Assembly (NCBI RefSeq): GCF_000379685.1
Contig: NZ_KB903272.1
Location: 522,704 to 586,703 of the forward strand
Direction: 5' to 3'
Source of the DNA: Catelliglobosispora koreensis DSM 44566
GTDB lineage: Bacteria > Actinomycetota > Actinomycetes > Mycobacteriales > Micromonosporaceae
Length of the DNA stretch: 64,000 nt
This document shows positions 25,698-34,505 of this stretch, in pieces; the first letter of the stretch is position 1, and every line of letters starts with the position of its first letter. The notes under the pieces are model-generated. The model worked only from the letters and a program-made list of their open reading frames with translations. It was not told the DNA's origin and did not search any database. The translations under genes were made by a program, and so were the position numbers.

Positions 25698-26830
25698 GTC
25701 GTAAGGGATTGCGCCCAACCTTGCGGTTGCGGGTGACGCTGCTGAACGCGTTGCTGCTGGCTGGCGCAGGCGTGCTGCTCGTGGTGCTGTCGTGGCTACT
25801 CGTCACCGACGCCCTGCACCCGGCTGATTCACTCGCTCCCGGCACCCAGGTCGTGCTCGCCGACGGCAGCATGGTCGCGGCGCAAGACTGGCAGCAGACG
25901 GTGACGGACCGTGCCGAGACGGAATTGTTCGCCAAGGGCGGTCTGGCCGTGCTGGCCATCACGATCATTGGCGTTGTCGGGGCCTATGTCGTGGTGGGCC
26001 GGGCATTGCGGCCACTGCACCAGGTCACGGCCATGGCGCAACGGCTCGGTGGCGAAAACCTGGACCAGCGCATCCAGTACACCGGCACCGACGACGAGGT
26101 CGCGGAACTGGCGGACACTTTTGACGAAATGCTCGACCGATTGAAGGCTACTTTCACGTCGCAGCAACGGTTTGTGGCCAACGCTTCGCATGAGTTGCGC
26201 ACTCCGCTGGCCGTGATGCGTACGGAGGTAGACGTCACCCTTTCCGACCCCGACGTCAACGAGGCGGAACTCAAGCGGATGGCGCATGTGGTGCGCGACG
26301 CGTCGACCCGCGCCAACGCCCTCGTCGATGCTCTCCTCGTGCTAGCGCGCTCACAAGCCAGGACAGGCTTGCGCAACGAGCCGCTGGATTTGGCCGACGG
26401 TGTGGCGGGCGCACTGTCGGCAATGGACGGTGAGGTCCAGCGGGTGAATATCGAGGTGTCGACGAAGCTGGGCAAGGCGCCGGTGACGGGCGATCCGAAT
26501 CTGCTGGAGCGGCTGGCCGGTAACCTCATCGAAAATGCGGTGCGCTACAACCACTTTGGCGGCCGTGTGTGGGTGTCGAGCAGCTGCCAGGGTGACTACG
26601 CGCATCTCGTCGTTGGCAACACGGGCTTTGAGGTGGACCAGGCAGACGTGGCGGGTTTGTTCGAGCCGTTTCGCCGGGGTGGCCGTGAGCGCACCGGCGC
26701 CCGTGGCTCAGGCTTGGGTCTGTCCATTGTGCACGCGGTGTGCCAGGCGCACGGTGGATCCGTTGGCGCCGTTGCGCTCAAGGGCGGGGGCATGGAAGTC
26801 ACGGTCGCGTTGCCGAGAAGAGTCGGCTAA
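25694..26830 (+). CDS. Sensor histidine kinase
   Basis: 378 residues. Two membrane helices (about 14-38 and 82-102) enclose a short external loop of some 45 residues, followed by a HAMP domain (103-155), a HisKA dimerisation helix with the phosphorylated His166 (NASHELRTPL) and a HATPase domain (NLIENAVRYNH, GSGLGLSIVHAV). The small periplasmic part leaves little room for direct ligand binding, so a partner protein may sense the signal; the upstream membrane-anchored propellers are obvious candidates (inference). Confidence 0.93.
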   Translation: MSRKGLRPTLRLRVTLLNALLLAGAGVLLVVLSWLLVTDALHPADSLAPGTQVVLADGSMVAAQDWQQTVTDRAETELFAKGGLAVLAITIIGVVGAYVVVGRALRPLHQVTAMAQRLGGENLDQRIQYTGTDDEVAELADTFDEMLDRLKATFTSQQRFVANASHELRTPLAVMRTEVDVTLSDPDVNEAELKRMAHVVRDASTRANALVDALLVLARSQARTGLRNEPLDLADGVAGALSAMDGEVQRVNIEVSTKLGKAPVTGDPNLLERLAGNLIENAVRYNHFGGRVWVSSSCQGDYAHLVVGNTGFEVDQADVAGLFEPFRRGGRERTGARGSGLGLSIVHAVCQAHGGSVGAVALKGGGMEVTVALPRRVG

Positions 26831-26882
26831 CCGTCAGTGTCTCATCCAGTTCATTCACGCGTTTGACGGTATCTATGGGCGA

Positions 26883-27374
26883 ATGAAATTAGCCTCCGCT
26901 ATCGCGGCCGTGTCCCTCGCCCTCGCTGGCGCTCTTGTCCCCGCGGCAAGCGCCAGCGCCGCCGGGTCTCCGCCGCTTAGCTGCGCCTATGAGGTCACCC
27001 TCGACTACGCGCCTTACCTGTCCGCGATCATGTCTGACAAGCACGTCATCGGGTCAGGCAAGCTCAAGAACTGCACGGGTGGTCTCAGCGCCACGTTCCG
27101 CATCGTTGGCGACGGCCCGGGCAGCTGCTTCGGCCAGCAGTTCACCCTTTACCAGGAGATCTACTGGAGCGACGGTGAGTATTCGCTTATCGAGCTGTCC
27201 AGCTCGATCGTGCTCGGCATAGGCGTCTTCACCGGACAGGTGATCGATTACGCCTACACCGGAGCACACGTCGACGTGACTTCACTGGCGGGTCTCGGTT
27301 TCCTGTTGTCCTGCCTCGCGCCAGGCGGCGTGCATCAGGTCAAGTTCACCGGAACCGAACTCTTCATCGGGTAG
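26883..27374 (+). CDS. Small secreted protein of unknown function
   Basis: 163 residues with a clear Sec signal peptide (MKLASAIAAVSLALAGALVP, cleavage probably after ASASA at about residue 27). The mature part is about 135 residues, predicted mostly beta, with four Cys residues (SCAYEVTLDY, KNCTGG, SCFGQQ, LSCLAPGG) that could make two disulfides. I recognise no family. It follows the two-component system by 52 bp on the same strand and may be part of its regulon. An upstream open frame overlaps the kinase gene and is rejected. Confidence 0.7.
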   Translation: MKLASAIAAVSLALAGALVPAASASAAGSPPLSCAYEVTLDYAPYLSAIMSDKHVIGSGKLKNCTGGLSATFRIVGDGPGSCFGQQFTLYQEIYWSDGEYSLIELSSSIVLGIGVFTGQVIDYAYTGAHVDVTSLAGLGFLLSCLAPGGVHQVKFTGTELFIG

Positions 27375-28104
27375 CGGTGACGATCACGTAACCCTTGGGA
27401 TCGCGGAGCACCGGCGTCTGCTCGGCCATGGTGGCGATGGTGTCCACAATGGACGGCCGAAGCGGGTGTTCCGCGGTGACGCCGAAGCCGTCGAGGCACG
27501 AGACGGCGTAGGCGATGACGGGTGCTGGAGAGTCGAAGACGAGCGCGTTGTCGTGCTGCTGAACGGTCACGTTGCCAAAGACGCCGGCCACCATGTCGGG
27601 CAGGTTACCCGAGTGGACCGGCACGTCGAACTCGACATCGATGCCGTGTGCCGAAACCGCACCAGACACGAGCCCGAACAAGCCCGGTGTCGTGTCGAAG
27701 ATGTTGACCACAGCGGCGAAGGTGCCGCCGGAGCGCAGCACGCGGCGTGCCTCAGCGATAGCCCGAATTGGGTCAGGCACGTGATAGAGCATGTGCCGTG
27801 CCGTGACCACGTCGAAGCTGCGGTCCTCGAACGGAAGATCCTGAGCATCGGCCCAGCGGGCGGAAAAGCCCGAGGCCGAGGACAATGCGGCATCCGAAGT
27901 GTCGACTCCGGTCAGCTCATAAGAGGCGCCCAGGCGGCGCAGGAACGAACCGGTGCCGAAACCGACGTCGAGCACACAATGGCCCTCCCGCAACGGAAGG
28001 GCGGCGATAACAGTGGCCTCCACATCGTCTGCCCGCTCGCTGTAGCGAACGTGGGTGTCGATGCGGACCTGCAACGGGTCAAGCGTTTGATAGTCAGCCA
28101 GCAC
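27364..28104 (-). CDS. Class I SAM-dependent methyltransferase
   Basis: 246 residues with the Methyltransf_11 pattern: motif I VLDVGFGTGSFLRRLG, the acidic residue of motif II (LTGVDTS), motif III-like AQDLPFEDRSFDVVTARHMLYHV, and EARRVLRSGGTF. Small-molecule substrate unknown. GTG start at 28104; TATCGT on the minus strand lies 6 nt upstream, directly after a terminator hairpin, so it is transcribed independently of fadAB. The 3' end overlaps the secreted-protein gene by 11 bp. Confidence 0.88.
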   Translation of the reverse strand: MLADYQTLDPLQVRIDTHVRYSERADDVEATVIAALPLREGHCVLDVGFGTGSFLRRLGASYELTGVDTSDAALSSASGFSARWADAQDLPFEDRSFDVVTARHMLYHVPDPIRAIAEARRVLRSGGTFAAVVNIFDTTPGLFGLVSGAVSAHGIDVEFDVPVHSGNLPDMVAGVFGNVTVQQHDNALVFDSPAPVIAYAVSCLDGFGVTAEHPLRPSIVDTIATMAEQTPVLRDPKGYVIVTATR

Positions 28105-28110
28105 GATCTG

Positions 28111-28116
28111 ACGATA
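28111..28116 (-). promoter_or_regulatory. -10 element (TATCGT) for the methyltransferase
   Basis: Minus-strand TATCGT with a 6-nt spacer to GTG 28104, just past the fadB terminator; a leaderless promoter. Confidence 0.45.
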
Positions 28117-28120
28117 TAAG

Positions 28121-28148
28121 CCGCTGGGCCCGGTTAAGGGCCCAGCGG
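28121..28148 (-). terminator. Intrinsic terminator after fadB
   Basis: Perfect 11-bp stem (28121-28131 with 28138-28148) and a 6-nt loop, followed on the minus strand by CTTATAT. Separates fadAB from the methyltransferase. Confidence 0.75.
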
Positions 28149-28155
28149 AGGAAAA

Positions 28156-30147
28156 TCACAGGTAGCCGTGCTGCCTCAGATAGGGTGTTATGCCCCCGAG
28201 GTGGAAGGGCCAGCCGCCACCCACGATCATGCACAGGTCGATGTCGGCGGCCTCGGCCACGACACCTTCCTCCAGCATGATGGTGATCTCTTCAGCCAGG
28301 GCCTTGAGCGCCCGGTCGCGCACCTGCTCTTCGGTCGAGGCCTGCGAGCCCTGCTTGAGCAACGCCAGCAGCTCTGGGTTGATGCCGTCGTCAACGCGAA
28401 CGGGCAGGCCCGACTTCGCGATGATTTCCATGTTGGGGCTCAGCGGGAAGCGGTCCGGGAAGGCGTCATGCATGATCTTCCCGACGTGCGCGCCGACTCC
28501 TGGGCCAACCAGGGCAAGGAATTCCGACGGCCGCATTGGCATGCCGAGCGGATCGAGGGCCCGGTCGGCCACCTCGAACGGCGTTCCCTCGTCGACCGCG
28601 GCCCAGATGGTGCCGAGGAAGCGGGCGAAGATGCGGTTGGCGACAAACGCGGGGGCGTCCTTGACCAGCACGCAGCTCTTGCCGAGCTTCTTGCCGACGG
28701 AGAATGCCGTCGCGAGCGCAACGTCATTGGTGCGCTCGCCACGGACGATTTCGAGCAGCGGCATGACCGCTACCGGGTTGAAGAAGTGCAGGCCGACCAC
28801 GCGCTCGGGGTGCTTGAGATCGGCGGCCATGGCGGTGATGGACAGCGAAGAGGTGTTCGTCGCCAGAATCGCTTCGGGGGAAACGACTTCTTCGACCTCG
28901 GCCCAAACCTGCTTCTTCACGGAAAGCTCTTCGAACACGGCCTCGATGACGAGCTCCGCGTCGGCGAAGGAGGACTTCGACACTGAGCCGGACACGAGCG
29001 CCTTCATCTTGGCGGCCTTGCCGGGCTGAAGCTTCTTCTTCGCGACCTGCTTGTCGATCTCGCCGTGCACATAGGCCAGACCCTTGTCGACCCGTTCCTG
29101 GTCGAGGTCGGTCAGCACGACGGGCACTTCGAGGCGGCGCAGGAACAGCAGGCCGATCTGAGCGGCCATCAAGCCCGCTCCGACGATGCCCACCTTCGTC
29201 ACCGTGGCGGCCAGCGCCGGAGACGGTGCGCCTACGGGCTTTTTCGCCCGCCGCTGCACGAGGTCGAAGGCGTAGAGCCCGTTTTGCAGCTCGCTTGTCA
29301 TCGCGAGGTCGGCCAGTGCTTCCACTTCAGCGTCGAAGTTCAGGCCATCCTTGGCGGAGGCCAGCAACTCCAGCGCCTTGTTGGCTGAAGGCACGGCACC
29401 GTGCAGGCGCTTGTCGAGTTCCGCGCGGGCGAAACCGAGGATCGCGTCCCACATCTCCGACTTGTCAACCTCTTGCCGTGACACGGAAACGTCACCGCGC
29501 ACGACCGAGGCGGCCCATGCCAGCGACTGCTCAAGGAAGTCGGCGGGCTCCAGCAAAGCGTCGGCGATGCCCATCTCGAAGGCCTGCTTCGGCTTGAGCA
29601 TCTTGTTCTGCATCAACGGGTTCTGCACGATAACCTGAATCGCCGGCAGGATGCCGATGAGGTTGGGCAGGAGTTGCGTGCCACCCCAGCCGGGGATGAG
29701 GCCGAGCATGACCTCGGGCAGCGCGAGCGCCGCCGCTCCGGTGGAAAGGGTGCGGTAGTGGCAGTGCAGCGCGACCTCAAGCCCGCCGCCCATCGCGGCA
29801 CCGTTGACGAACGCGAATGTCGGCACCGACGACTCACGCAACCGCCCAAAAACCGCATGACCCGTGCGGCCGATCGAGAGCACGTCCTCGCGGGACTCCA
29901 GCGAGGCGAACGACGTCAGATCCGCACCCACACAGAAGATGTAGGGCTTGCCGGTGATGGCGATGAACGAAGGATCGCCCGAAAGCGCCTCGGAGATCGC
30001 ACGGTCCAGCGACGCCAGACCGCCTGGGCCAAACGTGTTCGGCTTCGTGTGGTCCTTGCCATTGTCCAAAGTGATCAGTGCGGCCGGCTTGTCCAGACCG
30101 GGCACGCGCACCAGCCGAAGCTTGGCCTCGGTAACAAGCTCAGTCAC
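28156..30147 (-). CDS. fadB: Fatty-acid oxidation complex alpha subunit (enoyl-CoA hydratase / 3-hydroxyacyl-CoA dehydrogenase)
   Basis: 663 residues. The N-terminal crotonase domain (about 1-200: GKPYIFCVGADLTSF, NGAAMGGGLEVALH, LPEVMLGLIPGWGGTQ) hydrates trans-2-enoyl-CoA. The second half carries an NAD-binding dehydrogenase (VGIVGAGLMAAQIGLLF) and two C-terminal HCDH segments (GLHFFNPVAVMPLLEIV; DAPAFVANRIFARFL). It works with the thiolase encoded just upstream; the GTG start overlaps the fadA stop (GTGA), which fixes the start and discards a longer frame to 30213. Corresponds to the mycobacterial Rv0860 type. Confidence 0.93.
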   Translation of the reverse strand: MTELVTEAKLRLVRVPGLDKPAALITLDNGKDHTKPNTFGPGGLASLDRAISEALSGDPSFIAITGKPYIFCVGADLTSFASLESREDVLSIGRTGHAVFGRLRESSVPTFAFVNGAAMGGGLEVALHCHYRTLSTGAAALALPEVMLGLIPGWGGTQLLPNLIGILPAIQVIVQNPLMQNKMLKPKQAFEMGIADALLEPADFLEQSLAWAASVVRGDVSVSRQEVDKSEMWDAILGFARAELDKRLHGAVPSANKALELLASAKDGLNFDAEVEALADLAMTSELQNGLYAFDLVQRRAKKPVGAPSPALAATVTKVGIVGAGLMAAQIGLLFLRRLEVPVVLTDLDQERVDKGLAYVHGEIDKQVAKKKLQPGKAAKMKALVSGSVSKSSFADAELVIEAVFEELSVKKQVWAEVEEVVSPEAILATNTSSLSITAMAADLKHPERVVGLHFFNPVAVMPLLEIVRGERTNDVALATAFSVGKKLGKSCVLVKDAPAFVANRIFARFLGTIWAAVDEGTPFEVADRALDPLGMPMRPSEFLALVGPGVGAHVGKIMHDAFPDRFPLSPNMEIIAKSGLPVRVDDGINPELLALLKQGSQASTEEQVRDRALKALAEEITIMLEEGVVAEAADIDLCMIVGGGWPFHLGGITPYLRQHGYL

Positions 30148-31349
30148 GACTTCTCCCCAGTAAAGTGCGGGTTCTCCCAGATAACAGTGCCGCCCATGCC
30201 GATGCCGATACACATGGCGGTCAGGCCGTAACGCACCTCGGGGTGCTCGGCGAAGTGCCGGGCCAGCTGCGTCATGAGGCGTACGCCTGAAGACGCCAGT
30301 GGGTGGCCGACGGCGATGGCCCCGCCCCAGGGGTTAACGCGGGGGTCATCGTCGGCGATGCCGTAGTGGTCGAGGAAAGCGAGCACCTGCACGGCGAACG
30401 CTTCGTTCAGCTCGAACAAGCCAATGTCTGAAATGGACAGTCCCGCCTTGGCCAAAGCCTTCTCGGTGGAGGGAATTGGGCCGATGCCCATCACCTCAGG
30501 CTCAACCCCGGCGAAGCCGAACGACACCATCCGCATGGCGATCGGCAGGCCCAGCTCGATTGCGACATCCTCGGCCGCGAGCAGCGAAGCGGTCGCGCCA
30601 TCGTTGAGGCCGGCCGCGTTGCCCGCGGTCACCCGGCCGTGCGGGCGGAAGGGGGTTTTCAGGGTGGCGAGCTTCTCCATGCTCGTCTGGCGTGGAGCCT
30701 CGTCCTCTACCGCCAGGCCCCAGCCGGTTTCGGCATCCCGCAGAGCGACCGTCACCAGGTCGCCATCGATCTTGCCGTCGGCGACCGCCTTGGCGAATTT
30801 CTCCTGGGAGGCGAGGCCGAACGCGTCGGCCCGCTCCTTCGTGATCGCGGGAAGGCGGTCGTGCAGGTTCTCGGCAGTGCCACCCATGACGAGGGCGGAC
30901 GGGTCGACCAGCTTCTCAGCGAGGAAGCGCGGGTTGGGGTCGACGCCCTCACCCATCGGGTGGCGGCCCATGTGCTCAACGCCACCGGCGATCGCGACGT
31001 CGTAGGCGCCAATGGCGATGCCGGAGGCGACCGTCGTGACAGCGGTCATGGCGCCCGCACACATGCGGTCGATGGCGAAGCCGGGCACGGTGTTCGGCAG
31101 CCCGGCGAGCAGGGCTGCGGTGCGGCCGATGGTCAGACCCTGATCGCCGATCTGGGTGGTCGCGGCGATGGCGACCTCGTCGACCCGGGCAGGCGGCAGC
31201 TGTGGGTTGCGGCGCAGCAGCTCGCGGATGCAGCGCACGACCATGTCGTCGGCGCGGGTGTCCTTATAAAGGCCGCCATTTGCTTTGCCGAACGGCGTGC
31301 GTACGCCGTCGACGAAGACGACCTCGCGGACGTGACGTGGGGTAGGCAT
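30144..31349 (-). CDS. fadA: Acetyl-CoA acyltransferase (3-ketoacyl-CoA thiolase)
   Basis: 401 residues, full length. Nucleophilic Cys97 in DRMCAGAMTAV, the active-site His in GGAIAVGHPLASSG and the second Cys in TAMCIGIGMGG are all present. It cleaves 3-ketoacyl-CoA with CoA to acetyl-CoA and a shortened acyl-CoA, the last step of each beta-oxidation round, in complex with FadB. A -10 hexamer lies 7 nt upstream of the ATG and is overlapped by a palindrome (31361-31372), suggesting repression when no fatty acid is present. Confidence 0.94.
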   Translation of the reverse strand: MPTPRHVREVVFVDGVRTPFGKANGGLYKDTRADDMVVRCIRELLRRNPQLPPARVDEVAIAATTQIGDQGLTIGRTAALLAGLPNTVPGFAIDRMCAGAMTAVTTVASGIAIGAYDVAIAGGVEHMGRHPMGEGVDPNPRFLAEKLVDPSALVMGGTAENLHDRLPAITKERADAFGLASQEKFAKAVADGKIDGDLVTVALRDAETGWGLAVEDEAPRQTSMEKLATLKTPFRPHGRVTAGNAAGLNDGATASLLAAEDVAIELGLPIAMRMVSFGFAGVEPEVMGIGPIPSTEKALAKAGLSISDIGLFELNEAFAVQVLAFLDHYGIADDDPRVNPWGGAIAVGHPLASSGVRLMTQLARHFAEHPEVRYGLTAMCIGIGMGGTVIWENPHFTGEKS

Positions 31350-31356
31350 GACCCGA

Positions 31357-31372
31357 ATGCTACTCGTGAGTA
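31357..31372 (-). promoter_or_regulatory. fadAB promoter -10 (TAGCAT) overlapped by a palindromic operator
   Basis: Minus-strand TAGCAT (31357-31362) is 7 nt before ATG 31349. Overlapping it is TACTC-GT-GAGTA (31361-31372), an inverted repeat of the kind bound by TetR-type fatty-acid regulators. The regulator itself is not in the window. Confidence 0.5.
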
Positions 31373-31475
31373 ACGTCCTTGCGCGAGGGGTTCCGTGTGG
31401 TCCAGCTCACGCCGCCGCGACCGAGGACGAATCGAGGACGCGCTGGCACACGCTGTCGGGGTAACGGGGGCTGTG

Positions 31476-31493
31476 GGGGCGGGTGACCGCCCC
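31476..31493 (-). terminator. Hairpin directly after the AfsR-like gene
   Basis: Perfect 7-bp GC-only stem (GGGGCGG/CCGCCCC) with a 4-nt loop GTGA, touching the stop codon of the minus-strand regulator gene. No T-tract. Confidence 0.5.
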
Positions 31494-34460
31494 TCAGCAA
31501 AGTTCAGCCAGCTTCTTCGCCACGACCTCGGCGTCCGGATCCCCAAGATCAGTGAGAATCGCATGCGCCTTTTCCCAATGCTCCCGGGCCAGGACCGGGT
31601 CGCCCAGGGCAAGGTGTGCTTGGCCAAGGTTCGTCAGGGCTTCGCCCGCAAGGCCGCGAATCTCCAGCTTCTCGATGATGCTCACGGCCCGCTGTCCCGA
31701 CTCAGCCGCCAGCTGGTACGCCGAGAGTTCGCAATAAGCCGCGCAAAGGTTGTTCTGCGAGAACGCCTCGCCGTAGAGGTCGCCGATCTCCCGCTGAATG
31801 GCGATCGCTTCAAGGTGGCTCCGCAGTCCTTCTTCCTTGCGTCCCATGAGGAACAAGGCTTTGGCGAGGTTGCCCAGGTCGCGTGCTTCCGAGGAGCGAA
31901 ATCCCTGCTCTCGCGAGATCTGTTGCGCCCGTTCAAAGAACCGCACGGCTTCGGCGTGCTCGCCGCGCTGCCCGTGGATGATGCCCATGTTGCCCAGGGC
32001 GAGGTTGGCAGCGTGCAGCTGACCGGTTTCCTCGGCCAGTTCAAGGGCGCGCTTGAGGTGCGCGAGCGAGGATTCGAAGCGGCGCAGCTCGTTGGCGACC
32101 CGGCCCATGTTGTTGTGGATAACGGCTTCGCGGGCCCGGTCTCCGGCGCGTTCGGCGGCGCTCAGCGCGAGCGCGAAGTAACCGAACGCCTCGTCGAACT
32201 GGCCCATCTTGGCGTGCATGATGGCGAGGGCATTCGCGGCCGAACACTCGCTGTGCGCATCGCTGCCCTCGGCGCGAAACAGGTCCAGCGACTCGATGAG
32301 AATCGCGATCCCGCCATCGTTATCGCCCACGAGGCCCAGCAGTTTGCCGTGGGCCAGGCGAGCGCTAGCCTGCGCCAAAGTGGACAGGTGGACGCTCGCG
32401 GCGAGGGCGTGTCCGGTGAGCACGAGCCCTTCGCGCAGGCGCCCCGCGCGATCGAGATAGCCGTGCAGGCCTTCGGCGATCAGGTAGGCCGTTTCGTGTT
32501 GGCCGAGTCCGTTAGCTTGCCCCGCAACGGATATCAGGTTGGCCAGCTCGGTGGACAGCCACGCCCGCGCGTGTTCCTCGGTGCGGATGAAGTCGGCCCG
32601 GCTGAACTGTTCTGGCAGCCGCGGGTTGACCTGTCCCTGGGCGACGAATCCAGCCGCGGTCAGGGTCGCGTTCTGATAGTGGTCAAACAAGCGGCCGCGA
32701 GCGGCGTCTTGTTCGGATGGTGGCACCTCAGCGACGATCGCCCGCGCGTAGTCGCGGATCAGGTCATGCAGCCGGTAGCGGCCCGCCTCGTGCTGCAACA
32801 GGAAGTGCATGTCGACCAGCTCTTCGAGGCACAGTTCGGTTTCCAGCAATGGCAGCCCAGCCAGGTCTGCGGCGGCGTGCACGCCAATGTCAGGCCCCGG
32901 GTTCAGCCCGAGGAGGCGAAAAAAACGTTGCTGCTGCTCGGAAAGATAGTGCTGAGACAGGGACAGTGCAGTGAACACCCCCTGTCCCTCGTGCTCCAGC
33001 AAGGCCGGGCGCCGGTGTTCATCTCGCAGCCGCTCAGCGAGCGCGGCGAGCGTCCAGGTAGGACGGTGGCGCAGCCGCGCGGCGACAATGCTGATCGCCA
33101 ACGGGAGGTAGCCGCACAGGCGCACGATCTCGGCGACGGTCTCGTTATCGCCACCGATGCGTTGCGCCCCCGCGCTCGCGGTGAACAGGGCGATCGCGTC
33201 AGCCGCGGAAAGCACGTCCAGCGAAAGGGTTCGCGCGTCATCGAGCTCGACCAGCCGGCGCCGGCTCGTCAGCAAAACCGTGCATCCGGGTGCGCCAGGC
33301 AGCAGCGGCGCCACTTGCGCGGCATCAGCGGCATTGTCCAAAACGACCAGGATCCGCTTGCCAGCCAGCTCCGCCCGCCAGCGCGAGGCCTTCTCATCCT
33401 TGGTCTGCAACCCACCAGGGGGTACTCCGAGAGCACGCAGCAAAACGTCAAGCGCCCCTTCGGCGGAAACCGCGGCCTGCCCCGGCGTGTGCCCGTGCAG
33501 GTCGATGAACAGCTGCCCGTCGGGGAACTTGGGGCTCAATTGGTGCGCGGCGTGCACGGCCAAAGCGGTCTTGCCCACGCCTCCCATGCCGTCAATCGCT
33601 TGAATGACAACGGTCTGCCCGGCGTCCAAAGTGGACAGCAGTGCGGATAGTTCAGCGGTGCGTCCGGTGAAGTGCGGGGTGTCGCGCGGCAGATCGTTGC
33701 GCCCGGTCGCGGGCGCTTTGAAGTCCAGGGCCGGATCGTTGCGCAGCATCTGTTCGTGGCGTTTGCGCAACTCGGGGCCGGGATCGATGCCGAGTTCCGT
33801 GGCCAGAATCTGCCGTGTGCGGTGGAAGCGGGCGATCGCCTCGGCCTGCTTGCCGCTGCGATAGAGCGCGAGCAACAGCAGCGCGGCGAGCGGTTCGTTG
33901 AGCGGGAACTGATCGGCGGCTGGCGCAAGCTCGGCCACCGCGACGTCGGGCTGGCCGAGGTCCAGGTCGCAGTTCGCCTTTTCCAGCAACGCGTTGAGCC
34001 GCTTGGTGGTCAGTCTCGTGGCGGCCGTTTCCGCGGCCTGCCCACCTATGCCGTCGAGAGGCTCACCGCGCCACAACGACAGCGCGGCCGTGAGCGACCC
34101 TGCCGCGGCGGCGATGTCGCCGCTCTTGCGTTGTGCCGAGGCGGCCGACACCAGGTCATCGAAACGCTGCACGTCGATCTCGTGCCCAGCGGCGTCCAGC
34201 AAATAGCCCGGGTCCCTGGCGACGAGCAGCGGGCCAAGGGCCGTCTGGCGCAGCGCCGAAATCGCGTTCTGCACCTGACGGCGGGCCGTGGCCGGCGGCT
34301 CCTCTTCCCACACCGCGCTGGCCAGCCGGTCCACCGAGACGACCCGCCCCGGCTCCAATGCCAGGGCGGCCACCACGCGGCGCTGCTTTGGGCCGCCCAG
34401 ATCCACCAGTTCCCCGGAGGCCAGCACCTCTAGCGGCCCCAGCAGCCGAAACTCGATCAT
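31494..34460 (-). CDS. AfsR/SARP-family transcriptional regulator with NB-ARC and TPR domains
   Basis: 988 residues. Residues 1-95 are an OmpR-like winged helix (LGPLEVLASGELVDLGGPKQ); 95-245 a bacterial transcriptional activation domain (IDVQRFDDLVSAA to LGIDPGPELRKRHEQML); about 265-530 an NB-ARC ATPase with P-loop GMGGVGKTA (291-299) and LLTSRRRLVELDD; and about 640-985 a run of TPR repeats (NALAIMHAKMGQFDEAFGYF and others). Such large regulators integrate a signal through TPR/ATPase parts and activate target promoters, often of secondary-metabolite genes. The hydrazine cluster starts 3.1 kb away on the other strand, so control of it is possible but not shown. Confidence 0.9.
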   Translation of the reverse strand: MIEFRLLGPLEVLASGELVDLGGPKQRRVVAALALEPGRVVSVDRLASAVWEEEPPATARRQVQNAISALRQTALGPLLVARDPGYLLDAAGHEIDVQRFDDLVSAASAQRKSGDIAAAAGSLTAALSLWRGEPLDGIGGQAAETAATRLTTKRLNALLEKANCDLDLGQPDVAVAELAPAADQFPLNEPLAALLLLALYRSGKQAEAIARFHRTRQILATELGIDPGPELRKRHEQMLRNDPALDFKAPATGRNDLPRDTPHFTGRTAELSALLSTLDAGQTVVIQAIDGMGGVGKTALAVHAAHQLSPKFPDGQLFIDLHGHTPGQAAVSAEGALDVLLRALGVPPGGLQTKDEKASRWRAELAGKRILVVLDNAADAAQVAPLLPGAPGCTVLLTSRRRLVELDDARTLSLDVLSAADAIALFTASAGAQRIGGDNETVAEIVRLCGYLPLAISIVAARLRHRPTWTLAALAERLRDEHRRPALLEHEGQGVFTALSLSQHYLSEQQQRFFRLLGLNPGPDIGVHAAADLAGLPLLETELCLEELVDMHFLLQHEAGRYRLHDLIRDYARAIVAEVPPSEQDAARGRLFDHYQNATLTAAGFVAQGQVNPRLPEQFSRADFIRTEEHARAWLSTELANLISVAGQANGLGQHETAYLIAEGLHGYLDRAGRLREGLVLTGHALAASVHLSTLAQASARLAHGKLLGLVGDNDGGIAILIESLDLFRAEGSDAHSECSAANALAIMHAKMGQFDEAFGYFALALSAAERAGDRAREAVIHNNMGRVANELRRFESSLAHLKRALELAEETGQLHAANLALGNMGIIHGQRGEHAEAVRFFERAQQISREQGFRSSEARDLGNLAKALFLMGRKEEGLRSHLEAIAIQREIGDLYGEAFSQNNLCAAYCELSAYQLAAESGQRAVSIIEKLEIRGLAGEALTNLGQAHLALGDPVLAREHWEKAHAILTDLGDPDAEVVAKKLAELC

Positions 34461-34505
34461 TACACCCCGTCCTGCGGCAAGAAGCCTTCAGGATAGGAGA
34501 AGTGC

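Noticed and set aside
31395..33650. 751-codon plus-strand open frame opposite the AfsR-like gene
   Set aside because: A high-GC antisense shadow. The minus-strand frame has full domain structure; this one has none.
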